Below, in pieces: positions 1-7,515 of a DNA stretch of 64,000 nt. The stretch covers positions 124,001 through 188,000 of the forward strand of contig JAETRD010000004.1 in the NCBI GenBank assembly GCA_021770345.1, in the 5' to 3' direction. Both the position numbers and the translations under genes were made by a program. Numbering within the stretch: position 1 is the first letter of the stretch; every line of letters starts with the position of its first letter. The notes below the pieces were generated by a model that saw only the letters and a list, made by a program, of their open reading frames with translations, made no database searches and had not been told where the DNA came from. The stretch comes from Lachnospiraceae bacterium (GTDB taxonomy: Bacteria > Bacillota > Clostridia > Lachnospirales > Lachnospiraceae).

Positions 1-882
1 CTTTACCGGAAGGCTGTAGCGCGCGGTAAGCACGCCCTCGGCACTCGTCTTTACGGCATGCTTTCCGGGATTTTCTCTGCCCTCCCACAGCAGGCGGTTT
101 TGGACTTCGCCGTCGTAGATGCTGTCCTCTTCCGTGTCGGCTCCATAGTATTCCCAGCTCTCGTCCGTTCCGACTGTCTCTGCGGAACCGTCCGCATACA
201 CCGCGCGGATTTCCGCGATCAGCTTATATTCGCTGCCGAAATTTTCGGACTTTCCGGCAAGTCCGAAGCGTCCCTTATACCATCCGTTTCCCAGCGCGAC
301 CTCAATGCGGTTCTCGGCCCCGCTCTCCCCAAGCTGCTCCGTGATGTCAAACGTCAGATACTGCTCCTCGTCGTGATAATTGCTGTAATAGGGTGTCAAA
401 ACTTCGTCGCCGACCGGCTGACCGTTTACCTTCGCCCGGAACAATCCCAATCCGCAGATATACAGCCGGGCAGCCTTAACCTCTCCGTCAAAGGAAACGT
501 TCTTACAAAATATGGGGTGGAAACGGTCCTCTTTTCGGACCGTAATCCATTCCGCGTCCCACGCCTCCCCCTGCTTTGCCGTCTCGAACCACGCCGTCTC
601 GCTCACCGCCGTCTCGCGCAGCTCATTTTCCACCAGAACGCGTATGTAATAGCGGGTATGCGGTGCAAGCGCAAGATCCAGACATTCTCCCGCCGCGTTG
701 AGCGTGCCGCCCTCTCTGGTACATACGATATCGGTAAATCCACTGTCCGACGCCGCCTCGATTTTCACATGAACCTGTCTTTTCGCTTTTGTTTCCGTTA
801 CCTTCCATGCGACTCTGACATCCTTTGTCAGATAGCCCATGGGATTTGTCATTCCGTTAATTCTTACGTCCGTAACCCTCAT
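1..882 (-). CDS. alpha-L-rhamnosidase (GH78), N-terminal part, cut by window edge
   Basis: The first 294 codons of a protein that runs off the left edge, starting at the ATG at 882 (MRVTDVRINGMTNPMGY). The visible part has the layout of the N-terminal accessory region of bacterial GH78 enzymes: an opening beta-sandwich, a sugar-binding-like module with CKNVSFDGEVKAARLYICG, and a stretch ending in TDESWEYYGADTEEDSIYDGE. The catalytic (alpha/alpha)6 barrel lies outside the window, so catalytic residues cannot be checked. GH78 enzymes release terminal L-rhamnose from glycosides. No signal peptide is seen, so action in the cytoplasm on imported glycosides is inferred. It lies 27 bp downstream of the GPH symporter on the same strand and probably shares its transcript. 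Confidence 0.82.
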   Translation of the reverse strand, partial: MRVTDVRINGMTNPMGYLTKDVRVAWKVTETKAKRQVHVKIEAASDSGFTDIVCTREGGTLNAAGECLDLALAPHTRYYIRVLVENELRETAVSETAWFETAKQGEAWDAEWITVRKEDRFHPIFCKNVSFDGEVKAARLYICGLGLFRAKVNGQPVGDEVLTPYYSNYHDEEQYLTFDITEQLGESGAENRIEVALGNGWYKGRFGLAGKSENFGSEYKLIAEIRAVYADGSAETVGTDESWEYYGADTEEDSIYDGEVQNRLLWEGRENPGKHAVKTSAEGVLTARYSLPVK

Positions 883-909
883 GCTCTGCCTGCACCCCTT
901 TCTCTGATT

Positions 910-2325
910 TTAAGCCTGCTCCATCTGTCTGATATCCCGCTCACAGTGATAGAACAGCAGGAACAATACAAAAATCACGCCCGCCATAATTGCGGGAACC
1001 CAGCCGTAGAGAAATTTGACCGCCGTTGTCACGCTTTCCGGCTGGCGGAGTCCCTGTGCATCCAGCGACGCATCCAGGCCGGCCGCTGCGATCACCCAGC
1101 CGAAAACGGCCTGCCCAAGCCCGAGTCCGACCTTCTGTGCGGCGGAAATACCCGCATTTCCCATACCGACGGAGTCTACGCCCGTCTTCAGCTTTCCGTA
1201 TGTAACCGCATCCGCCACCATTCCGAGCGCCATACCGCCCGCAAAGCCGACGCCGAGCCCTTTTAATACATTGCTGCCAATCAGAAGCGCCGGTGTCTCG
1301 AAAATCGCGGAGCCGAGAAAGCCGACTGCCAGAACGAGCATACCAAACGTATAGATTTTCTCTTTCGGTATCTTCTTCATCATAAGCGGCGTCGCAAACA
1401 TGATTCCGAATTGTGCGATTGAGATTGCATTGGACAGCAGGCTGTACTGCTCCATATCATAAAGTACATACTGGCAGTAAAATACCGTGCCCATCGAATA
1501 GAAAATGATGATAAAGAATACGATAAAGTTTCCGAGCGTCAAAAGCAGCCAGTATTTATTCGAGAGCAGCGCTTTTGCCGTGACGAGGAAGTTTCCTTTC
1601 TCCTTCGTCTCTTTCTTCGCCTCTTTCTCTGTCTCTTCCGCAGGCGTCTCCTCCGTCACGCGCTCTTTTGTGTTAAATACGCAAAACAGCGTAACCAAAA
1701 CCATAAGCGAGCAGTAGATGAGCATTGTAATCGTAAACGCGCGCTGTGTATAGAGCGTTTTCGTGCTGCTGGTAAATTTTGCGAGCAGCGTCACGAACGT
1801 GGAATTGATAAAAACGTTGCCCAGTGTCTGAAAAATCTGCTGAACGTTTCCGAGCAAACCGCGCTCATACGGGTTTGCGGTCACAAGCGTCACCATGGAA
1901 TAAAACGGAACCAGCATACCGGTAAGACACACCGCGTTTACAATGTTATACATCAGAAACACATAGACATACTGTGCCATTTCCGGCAGATTTGTCGGCA
2001 CCCAGAACAGCAGTATCGTCGTGACCGCAAACGGTATGCACATGCGCAGCAGCCACACGCGCCCTTTTCCCATTTTTGATTTCGTCCTGTCCACCAGACG
2101 CCCCATAATCAGGTCCGATATCCCGTCAAAGACCTTCGATGCCGCAAAAATCGTCGCGATAATTCCCGCGTCCAATCCGATTGCGGAAGTAAAATAAATT
2201 GTCAAAAATGAACCTATGATCCCGTTGATCATGTTAAACGCGAAACCGCCGGAACTGTAGGCGATGCGCTCGCCCCATCCCAGAGAACCGTTCGGATCGC
2301 TGTGTTTTGTTGCTAATCCTGCCAT
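910..2325 (-). CDS. GPH-family sugar:cation symporter (MelB-like)
   Basis: A 471-residue, twelve-helix carrier of the glycoside-pentoside-hexuronide:cation symporter family (MFS fold). Family marks are the helix-II segment KVFDGISDLIMG (acidic residues near 67 and 71, as in the MelB cation site) followed by the loop GRLVDRTKSKMGKGR. A charged central loop near residues 225-245 is rich in Glu and Lys, as in this family. It should import a glycoside or sugar with Na+ or H+. It has a good GAGGAGG ribosome binding site and lies just upstream of the rhamnosidase and downstream of an AraC regulator. A rhamnose-containing glycoside is therefore the likely cargo, but that substrate is inferred from neighbours only. 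Confidence 0.9.
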   Translation of the reverse strand: MAGLATKHSDPNGSLGWGERIAYSSGGFAFNMINGIIGSFLTIYFTSAIGLDAGIIATIFAASKVFDGISDLIMGRLVDRTKSKMGKGRVWLLRMCIPFAVTTILLFWVPTNLPEMAQYVYVFLMYNIVNAVCLTGMLVPFYSMVTLVTANPYERGLLGNVQQIFQTLGNVFINSTFVTLLAKFTSSTKTLYTQRAFTITMLIYCSLMVLVTLFCVFNTKERVTEETPAEETEKEAKKETKEKGNFLVTAKALLSNKYWLLLTLGNFIVFFIIIFYSMGTVFYCQYVLYDMEQYSLLSNAISIAQFGIMFATPLMMKKIPKEKIYTFGMLVLAVGFLGSAIFETPALLIGSNVLKGLGVGFAGGMALGMVADAVTYGKLKTGVDSVGMGNAGISAAQKVGLGLGQAVFGWVIAAAGLDASLDAQGLRQPESVTTAVKFLYGWVPAIMAGVIFVLFLLFYHCERDIRQMEQA

Positions 2326-2368
2326 GCTTTTCCTCCTCTTTCCTTCTTATTGCTGATATCATGTTCCC

Positions 2369-2394
2369 TGCAGTACTGGTTTTTGTGTACTGCA
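2369..2394. promoter_or_regulatory. 8-bp inverted repeat in the leader of the symporter gene
   Basis: TGCAGTAC and GTACTGCA are separated by 10 bases, upstream of the symporter start at 2325. A TATGAT-like -10 lies just upstream on the minus strand with no good -35 box, which fits an activator-dependent promoter such as one driven by the adjacent AraC protein. The repeat could be an operator or an mRNA hairpin. Confidence 0.4.
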
Positions 2395-2439
2395 CTTTGA
2401 TATGGCTATCATAGCATACGGTTCCGGTTGTTTATGCCG

Positions 2440-3642
2440 TTATTTTGTTGTTTTTGTCCTTTCTATGAACTCAATGGGTTTCAACGCTTCCCGGTACTGT
2501 CTCGGCGTCATGTTTTTATATTTTTTAAACACTCTGCCGAAATAACTCTGCGAGGGAAAATTCACATACGCTGCGATCGCCGGTATCTCCTCCTCCGAAT
2601 AAAGCAGCAGATTTGCCGCCCGGTCCACGCGCACCTCCGTGATATAGTCCCGCAGGCATATCCCGGTATCTTTCCGAAATACCTTTGATAAATATGTTGT
2701 GCTGATTCCGAATGTCTCCGCCATATCGTCCAGATAGATTTTTTCACGGTAGTGCTTATTCACATAATCCTTGCAGCGATTCGTATAATTAGAGGTTCTC
2801 TTTTTGCCTTTCAACTCACGCACATGGCCGGTCAGCTCCGTGACAGCCCTGTTTCTGTACTGCAGAATCTCTGATATATCGCGCGCGCCGTCGCATTTTT
2901 GTATGTAAAAGTCGCTGATCCGGTATGCCGCGGCAGGCGGCAGCCCGCCCTCAATCGCAGCCCTTGTACAGAGCGTGATACTCGCGACGGATACGTTTTT
3001 CCAGTGATTTTTCTCTGTCACGGAGAGTTTTCCCAGCTCCCTGTCCATAAGCTCCGAGAGGCGCAGCGCATCCTCCACTCTTCCGTCCCTGACAGAGTCC
3101 AGCAGCTTCCGCTCCTCCAGGTAGGTGTGATGATACATGTCCTCCTGTCTGATCCGGACGATGGCCTGCTCCTGTTTCACCTGTTCCTGCGAGATTGCCT
3201 GCAACCCGTTTTCCGCAATCAGCGTCTCGTCGTCATAGGTAACCCCCGTGACGATTTCGGCAATTAATTCTACAAGACTCATAATCTCCGCCTGCGTGAA
3301 CTGTTTTAATTTCTTCTCATAGACACGTTCAGTCCCGTAGGCGTGATAAAAGGCGTGCTGTCCGGTGATATCCTGCTTTTCCGACAACATCGGCCCCGTC
3401 AGATAAGCGGCGTCTTCCCGCAAAATGCAGGCGAAATACGCCCCGAACGCATCCCTGTAAATATACGGGACCGCCTGCTGCGCGGCCGAACGCATCAGAT
3501 GCTCGCGCAGCTTTTCGCTCACGAACAGCGGATTGTATTCACAGTTCTCCTGAAATGACTCCAGTGTCCCATTGTTCTCACAAAAGATGCCCGTTCCGAG
3601 CAGAATCGTCAATCTGCGAAACGCATATTCATAATCTATCAT
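2440..3642 (-). CDS. AraC-family transcriptional regulator
   Basis: A 400-residue regulator. The last hundred residues form a typical AraC double helix-turn-helix: CKDYVNKHYREKIYLDDMAE, then FGISTTYLSKVFRKDTG, and the second unit ending YFGRVFKKYKNMTPRQYRE. The N-terminal 280 residues contain no recognised cupin and resemble the PocR/YesN-type sensing regions of Firmicutes AraC proteins, so the ligand is unknown. It lies upstream of the GPH symporter and rhamnosidase on the same strand and is the obvious candidate to control them. This is a single-component regulator: no receiver domain and no kinase gene is adjacent. Confidence 0.85.
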   Translation of the reverse strand: MIDYEYAFRRLTILLGTGIFCENNGTLESFQENCEYNPLFVSEKLREHLMRSAAQQAVPYIYRDAFGAYFACILREDAAYLTGPMLSEKQDITGQHAFYHAYGTERVYEKKLKQFTQAEIMSLVELIAEIVTGVTYDDETLIAENGLQAISQEQVKQEQAIVRIRQEDMYHHTYLEERKLLDSVRDGRVEDALRLSELMDRELGKLSVTEKNHWKNVSVASITLCTRAAIEGGLPPAAAYRISDFYIQKCDGARDISEILQYRNRAVTELTGHVRELKGKKRTSNYTNRCKDYVNKHYREKIYLDDMAETFGISTTYLSKVFRKDTGICLRDYITEVRVDRAANLLLYSEEEIPAIAAYVNFPSQSYFGRVFKKYKNMTPRQYREALKPIEFIERTKTTK

Positions 3643-3673
3643 AGCCGCCTGCCTCTTCTACACTCCGAATTGA

Positions 3674-4237
3674 TTACATGGGTTTTAGATTTTTATTGAG
3701 TCTGTCCACCATCCACGCAATCCGCTTTTCCCGTCCGGCATCTGTCTTCGCGTCAAGATATGCCCGTGTATACGTTTTCTTTACGGATGGGGACATGGCC
3801 TGGAAATTTGTATAGGCAGGTTCGTACCCTTCCAAAATTGCGGACAGGCCGGCAATCTGTTCCTCTGTAATGACTGCCAGCGGGTTTGGAGCGTCCCACT
3901 GGCCGTTCTTTTTGGCCTCATCTATTTTCTTCCTGCCAAAATCAGTCATAAGCCCTCGTTCTTCCAGGCTTTTCACCAATGCCTTATTCTTTTCCGACCA
4001 TTTGCTGTTCTCTCTGCGCAGAGAAAAATACTTCTTATACGTCTTATCATCAATCTTTTCCATCTGTCCGTCAATCCAGCCAAAGCAGAGCGCTTCTTCC
4101 AGCGCTTCTCCCGCTTTTATCGTTTTGGGCCCACCGGCCTTGCCGAACAAAAGCCAAATACCTTCATCTGACAGACAATGCTCCCCGAGCCACCCGCGAA
4201 ACGCCTGCCTGTCGGCAAATTTCAATAATTCGTTCAT
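3674..4237 (-). CDS. YdeI/OmpD-associated family protein
   Basis: A 187-residue soluble protein of the YdeI (bacteriocin-protection-like) family. It shows the family blocks GIWLLFGKAGG, EALCFGWIDGQMEKIDD, YFSLRRENSKWSEKN, and the C-terminal segment with SPSVKKTYTRAYLDAKT and REKRIAWMVDRL. The start was placed at the ATG at 4237 because an AAGGAGGAAC ribosome binding site stands just before it; an in-frame ATG 11 codons upstream has none. Biochemical function in this family is poorly defined; proposed roles concern peptide or envelope stress. It borders a patch of decayed genes but looks intact itself. Confidence 0.82.
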   Translation of the reverse strand: MNELLKFADRQAFRGWLGEHCLSDEGIWLLFGKAGGPKTIKAGEALEEALCFGWIDGQMEKIDDKTYKKYFSLRRENSKWSEKNKALVKSLEERGLMTDFGRKKIDEAKKNGQWDAPNPLAVITEEQIAGLSAILEGYEPAYTNFQAMSPSVKKTYTRAYLDAKTDAGREKRIAWMVDRLNKNLKPM

Positions 4238-4293
4238 GATAAGTTCCTCCTTATGGTTTGTCTCCGGCAAAAGTTGATTTATCGTCGGCTCTA

Positions 4294-4605
4294 TTATAGA
4301 TTATCTTCCCCGGAAAACTCCCTGTCCATCTGTAATCCCATATTGATTTTATAAATCAAATATACCGGAATACGCCAATAATTGTCAATCAACAGAACCG
4401 GACGGCAGGGTTTGCATAAGCGCAAAAAATGTTCCGGCTTACCGGCACGGAAAAAGTCGTACCACGCTTCCGGCGTACTCGTCTCAAAAACTCCGAAACG
4501 CTCAATAATCTGTTTCGCCCACAGCAAAGCTCCGGTGGAGCCCGCAGTAATCAGGTTGTTATCCGCTACTGACGGCTGATCGATATAAAAGCTCTGTTGT
4601 TTCAC
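4294..4605 (-). pseudogene. truncated DJ-1/PfpI-family fragment
   Basis: A 103-residue frame whose N-terminal half matches the C-terminal part of DJ-1/PfpI-type glutamine amidotransferase-like proteins: DNNLITAGSTGALLWAKQII followed by ERFGVF and EAWYDFF. The N-terminal half of the domain, including the nucleophile-elbow Cys, is absent. The tail after EAWYDFF does not look like the family and probably reflects a frameshift. The frame opens at a GTG nine bases from a long inverted repeat, where homology also stops, so the gene seems to have been cut there. Expression is doubtful. Confidence 0.6.
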
Positions 4606-4613
4606 TCACAACA

Positions 4614-4666
4614 ATACCCTCAGTGGACAAGGGGACATACGGGTACCCCTTGTTCACTGAGGGTAT
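4614..4666. repeat. 21-bp near-perfect inverted repeat with 11-base loop
   Basis: Arms 4614-4634 and 4646-4666 are inverted copies differing at one position (each begins ATACCCTCAGTG or its complement). They flank an 11-base loop holding part of a GGGTACCC palindrome. There is no T-run on either side, so it is not a standard terminator. It sits exactly where the PfpI homology breaks off and may be a small mobile-repeat scar. Confidence 0.6.
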
Positions 4667-4813
4667 CATCCATTAAGCAGTCGGGCATGATTGTCAGACC
4701 GCCCATGGTATGGACCGGCTCCTTCGTGAAGCCGACTGTTTTGAGCGATACACGCTGCGCGTCCTTTTTGAAAAACCGACCGGAATGAAGCTAAATTGAA
4801 AGGCGGCTGCCGG

Positions 4814-5553
4814 ATGAAAGTAGACAGGCTTGTCAGTATTATTTTGATACTTCTCGACAAAAAGCGGATAGGTGCACAGGAATTAGCGGATATGTTTGAG
4901 GTTTCACCCGGCACAATCTACCGCGATATAGACGCGATCAATATGGCCGGTATTCCTGTCCGCTCCACGCCGGGAGTAGGTGGCTTTGAAATCATGCAGG
5001 AATACAAGATGGATAAAAAATTTTTTCGGCTGATGACCTTTCTGCTCTTTTGTTGGGTCTTTCCAGTCTTTCAGGCATGATACGGGGCGATGAACTAATA
5101 CATGCTCTTGCGAAAGTCAGGAGTTTTATCCCTGCCGACAGAGCGAAAGAGCAGTCATTGATACTTGCAGGGGTATTGCCGCAAAAGAAATGATTTTCGA
5201 TTATCCCGCATGTCAAACCTGCAGATGAAAGAGGATATTTTTGTGCCACGGGATTATCAAAAACCTCAGTTGGATTTTGATGATATCTGGACAGCTATGC
5301 AAACAAGAACTCAAATCCGTATTCATAAATCTGTCATGGACAGAGTACTTGATTTTTGCTCTTATGAAGATTTTTCGTCAGACGGGGCGAACATTATATG
5401 GTTAATTTCCCTTTCATAGAAAATGAATACTATTACGGTATTCTTTTAAGTTTTGGAGATCGATGCGAGTGTTTGGAGCCGTTCCATATCCGCGCAGAAA
5501 TAAAACGCAGAATACATGATATCGCCTCGATATACGAAGATTGTATCTCGTGA
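4814..5553 (+). pseudogene. frameshifted HTH/WYL-domain transcriptional regulator
   Basis: Pieces of one YafY-like regulator lie in successive frames. The helix-turn-helix part (MKVDRLVSIILILLDKKRIG, then ELADMFEVSPGTIYRDIDAI) runs to about 5025. The next part (SALLLGLSSLSGMIRGDEL, then HALAKVRSFIPADRAKEQS) is in another frame and stops near 5190. A third frame carries EDIFVPRDYQKPQLDFDDIW to about 5400, and the WYL C-terminus (FPFIENEYYYGILLSFGDRC) is in a further frame ending at the TGA at 5551. At least three shifts are needed, so this is a decayed gene rather than a sequencing slip. Intact relatives bind DNA and sense ligands or nucleic acids through the WYL domain. Confidence 0.85.
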
Positions 5554-5604
5554 TTTTACTTTCCGGCAACTTTCCAATCAGAGTATTATTATAGGTGACG
5601 CGGC

Positions 5605-5757
5605 TTAAGATTCGGCCGTCCTCCCGAACTTTATAATGGATACATCCATCTCGGCCTCCAAAAGCTCCTGGAGAATGTCCTTAAAACTGTCCCTGAGCAG
5701 GGCGTATACATCTGTAACGCTGTTAATGTTGTTTTCTGAAATAAAATGAGGGAGCAT
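5605..5757 (-). pseudogene. IS256/Mutator-type transposase N-terminal stub
   Basis: A 50-codon frame (ATG at 5757, TAA at 5605-5607) contains ISENNINSVTDVYALLRDSF followed by KDILQELLEAEMD. This is the characteristic N-terminal region of IS256-family transposases, which normally continue with GYEK and several hundred residues including the DDE catalytic triad. All of that is missing; the frame ends in unrelated residues. The element is a dead remnant. It lies between the decayed WYL gene and the DUF2442 gene, and may mark the event that damaged the area. Confidence 0.65.
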
Positions 5758-5768
5758 TACTGCTCCCT
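5749..5768. repeat. short hairpin at the start of the transposase stub
   Basis: AGGGAGCA-TTAC-TGCTCCCT forms an 8-bp stem overlapping the stub's ATG. It could be a leftover of an insertion-sequence end or a local fold. From here to the DUF2442 stop at 5895 the sequence is AT-rich and shows no other feature. Confidence 0.35.
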
Positions 5769-5894
5769 ACGAGTTTAAAATCTTCCACTACCTGGCAGGA
5801 ACTCTCCAAAGATAGTTTCCTATCTGCTTTTATTATATGCAATCATATAACAAATATGTTTTCATTTGTTTCTATGCCTCCCTATTCGCTTCTG

Positions 5895-6170
5895 TTATGC
5901 AATCTGCTCGTTTACAAACGGAAGCTCATATAGTGTATCCGGGTCAATATCCAAACAATTCGTATTATCTCGATTCCCCCCGATATCCCATGCCAATGTA
6001 TCATTCATCACAGTACAGGCCTCTTTAAAAACAGTGATATCTTTCAATGGACGAAATACCTCTTTCTCAATCATTTGAGTCATATCATAACATACGATTT
6101 TACCATCTTCAAAGTATACATATACCGAATAATTTTCCATTGGTATTACCTGCACAACCTTCGGAAACAT
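5895..6170 (-). CDS. DUF2442 domain protein
   Basis: A 91-residue protein with the DUF2442 pattern: FPKVVQVIPMENYSVYVYF (strand pair), DGKIVCYDMT, a middle FRPLKDITVFKEACTV, and the closing LDIDPDTLYELPF. The ATG at 6170 was chosen over a GTG three codons upstream because GTGAGGTG lies at proper distance before it. The function is unknown. The family is often found next to DUF4160 genes, as here (17 bp downstream of the remnant), and such pairs have been suspected to act like toxin-antitoxin modules. Base composition is more AT-rich than flanking genes, which suggests acquired DNA. Confidence 0.78.
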   Translation of the reverse strand: MFPKVVQVIPMENYSVYVYFEDGKIVCYDMTQMIEKEVFRPLKDITVFKEACTVMNDTLAWDIGGNRDNTNCLDIDPDTLYELPFVNEQIA

Positions 6171-6186
6171 AACGTTCACCTCACTT

Positions 6187-6309
6187 TTAAACTAACGGAT
6201 TGATTCGATTCATTGGTTTTCCATCCTTTGATAATTCCCAATTCTGCATCAGTTCATCCTGATGTAACACACACCATGCCAAAATCAATTTGAGTTGCCG
6301 TGATGGCAT
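6187..6309 (-). pseudogene. truncated DUF4160 protein (C-terminal part only)
   Basis: From the ATG at 6309 the frame encodes 40 residues, PSRQLKLILAWCVLHQDELM then QNWELSKDGKPMNRINPL, which match the C-terminal half of DUF4160 proteins. The N-terminal half, with its conserved PPHFH-type segment, is missing. An open frame extends upstream to 6399, but that stretch runs through the rpsI terminator hairpin and does not resemble the family. The gene is thus probably a 5'-truncated remnant, still beside its usual DUF2442 partner. Confidence 0.6.
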
Positions 6310-6327
6310 ATATAGTTGACTATATAT
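6308..6327. promoter_or_regulatory. 20-bp perfect palindrome upstream of the DUF4160/DUF2442 pair
   Basis: Nine-base arms ATATATAGT and ACTATATAT around a TG centre, overlapping the possible start of the DUF4160 fragment. It could be an operator for an autoregulated pair, or simply AT-rich sequence at a rearrangement junction. Confidence 0.35.
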
Positions 6328-6361
6328 ACTTGATAATATAAATTTACCACAATTATCACCC

Positions 6362-6391
6362 AAAAAAACCCACAAACACAATGTTTGTGGG
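6362..6391 (-). terminator. rho-independent terminator after rpsI
   Basis: On the minus strand CCCACAAACA-TTG-TGTTTGTGGG is followed by seven T residues, about 55 bases after the rpsI stop. It ends the rplM-rpsI transcript. Confidence 0.85.
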
Positions 6392-6444
6392 TTTGCCATG
6401 CAATAAAATATACATTTCCTATCTCAAGAGAAAATTCTACAGAA

Positions 6445-6837
6445 TTATCTCTTGGAGAACTGCGGTGCGCGGCGTGCAGCCTTCAAACCGTACTTCTTAC
6501 GCTCTTTCATACGCGGATCACGCGTTAAGTACCCTGCGCTCTTAAGCGCCGGTCTGTACTCGGTATCCACATTCAGCAGCGCGCGTGCGATGCCGTGACG
6601 GATCGCTCCTGCCTGTCCGGTGTAACCGCCGCCGCGGACATTCACCAGAACATCAAACTTGTCAACGGTCTCCGTCAGAACCAGCGGCTGACGAACGATA
6701 ACCTTCAATGTCTCCAGGCCAAGATACTCGTCGATATCTCTTTTATTGATTGTAACCTTACCTGTACCCGGTACTAAATATACTCTGGCAACAGATGATT
6801 TTCTTCTTCCTGTTCCGTAATATTTTGTATTAGCCAA
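6445..6837 (-). CDS. rpsI: 30S ribosomal protein S9
   Basis: A 130-residue uS9 protein with family blocks [39 protein letters not shown] and the basic tail [17 protein letters not shown], whose terminal KR reaches the ribosomal P site. It binds 16S rRNA in the head of the small subunit. The reading frame starts with TTG (6835-6837), preceded by GGAGGT at proper spacing; no ATG fits the conserved N-terminus. It follows rplM by 18 bp in the usual rplM-rpsI pair and is followed by a strong terminator. Confidence 0.98.
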   Translation of the reverse strand: MANTKYYGTGRRKSSVARVYLVPGTGKVTINKRDIDEYLGLETLKVIVRQPLVLTETVDKFDVLVNVRGGGYTGQAGAIRHGIARALLNVDTEYRPALKSAGYLTRDPRMKERKKYGLKAARRAPQFSKR

Positions 6838-6855
6838 TGTCGTTTACCTCCTGGA

Positions 6856-7284
6856 TTAAAATGTGAAAGCTTCCGGTTTCTGAGCTGCATGTTTGTGATC
6901 CGGTCCCGCATATACGAACAGCTTTGTGTACATCTGGCGTCCCAGCGGTCCCTTCGGAAGCATTCCCTTCACCGCGTGCTCAATCACTCTCTCCGGATGC
7001 TTTGCCAACATTTCTTTCAATGTGGTCTCTTTCATACCGCCTACATAATCGGAGTGGTTGTAGTAGATCTTCTGGTCTAACTTCTTTCCGGTCACCTTAA
7101 TCTTCTCCGCATTCACAACGATCACATAATCGCCGGTATCGATGTGCGGCGTAAAGATCGCTTTGTTCTTTCCGCGCAATACTTTGGCAACTTCGGATGC
7201 CAGGCGTCCTAATGTCATCCCTTCCGCATCAACTACATACCATTTTCTATCAATGGTAGCCGGGCTAGCCATAAAAGTTTTCAT
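6856..7284 (-). CDS. rplM: 50S ribosomal protein L13
   Basis: A 142-residue uL13 protein: [20 protein letters not shown], then [36 protein letters not shown] and the conserved [19 protein letters not shown]. It is an early-assembly protein of the large subunit. The ATG at 7284 has an AGGAGG site; upstream in-frame codons belong to the leader. In many Clostridia rplM directly follows truA of the ecf operon. Here truA lies about 16 kb away and rplM has its own consensus promoter. Confidence 0.98.
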   Translation of the reverse strand: MKTFMASPATIDRKWYVVDAEGMTLGRLASEVAKVLRGKNKAIFTPHIDTGDYVIVVNAEKIKVTGKKLDQKIYYNHSDYVGGMKETTLKEMLAKHPERVIEHAVKGMLPKGPLGRQMYTKLFVYAGPDHKHAAQKPEAFTF

Positions 7285-7425
7285 TGATTTTCCTCCTGAA
7301 ATAAAAATGTCACTGTACGCAGCAGCCATGTGAATGTCCGGACACATTGCCGACGCGCATCTTCATTGTTTATAGTTAAAATACCGCTCCGGGGCTTTGG
7401 AGCCGCATTTATGCACTATCACAGA
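7285..7425 (-). promoter_or_regulatory. rplM 5' leader, possible L13 autoregulatory RNA
   Basis: About 140 bases of untranslated leader lie between the consensus promoter and the rplM start. It contains a GCTCC-loop-GGAGC hairpin near 7387-7404 and other short pairing segments. Firmicutes often carry an L13-binding leader at this place. The match to the published consensus cannot be tested by eye. Confidence 0.35.
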
Positions 7426-7432
7426 CTTAGAC

Positions 7433-7461
7433 ATTATATTACACGAGGCCCGGCGTGTCAA
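7433..7461 (-). promoter_or_regulatory. perfect sigma-A promoter of rplM-rpsI
   Basis: On the minus strand TTGACA (7456-7461), a 17-bp spacer and TATAAT (7433-7438). Both boxes are exact consensus, as expected for ribosomal protein genes. Confidence 0.92.
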
Positions 7462-7515
7462 GGGTTATTTCGGCCTGAATTCTGTTAATCGGACAGCTGC
7501 AGGCTGAACGGACAC

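Noticed and set aside
58-1266. 402-codon plus-strand open frame
   Set aside because: It runs antisense across the rhamnosidase and symporter genes, both with clear homology; the translation has no recognisable domain.
4597-4788. 63-codon plus-strand frame beside the inverted repeat
   Set aside because: It reads through the inverted repeat, shows no family match and overlaps the region just before the WYL remnant.
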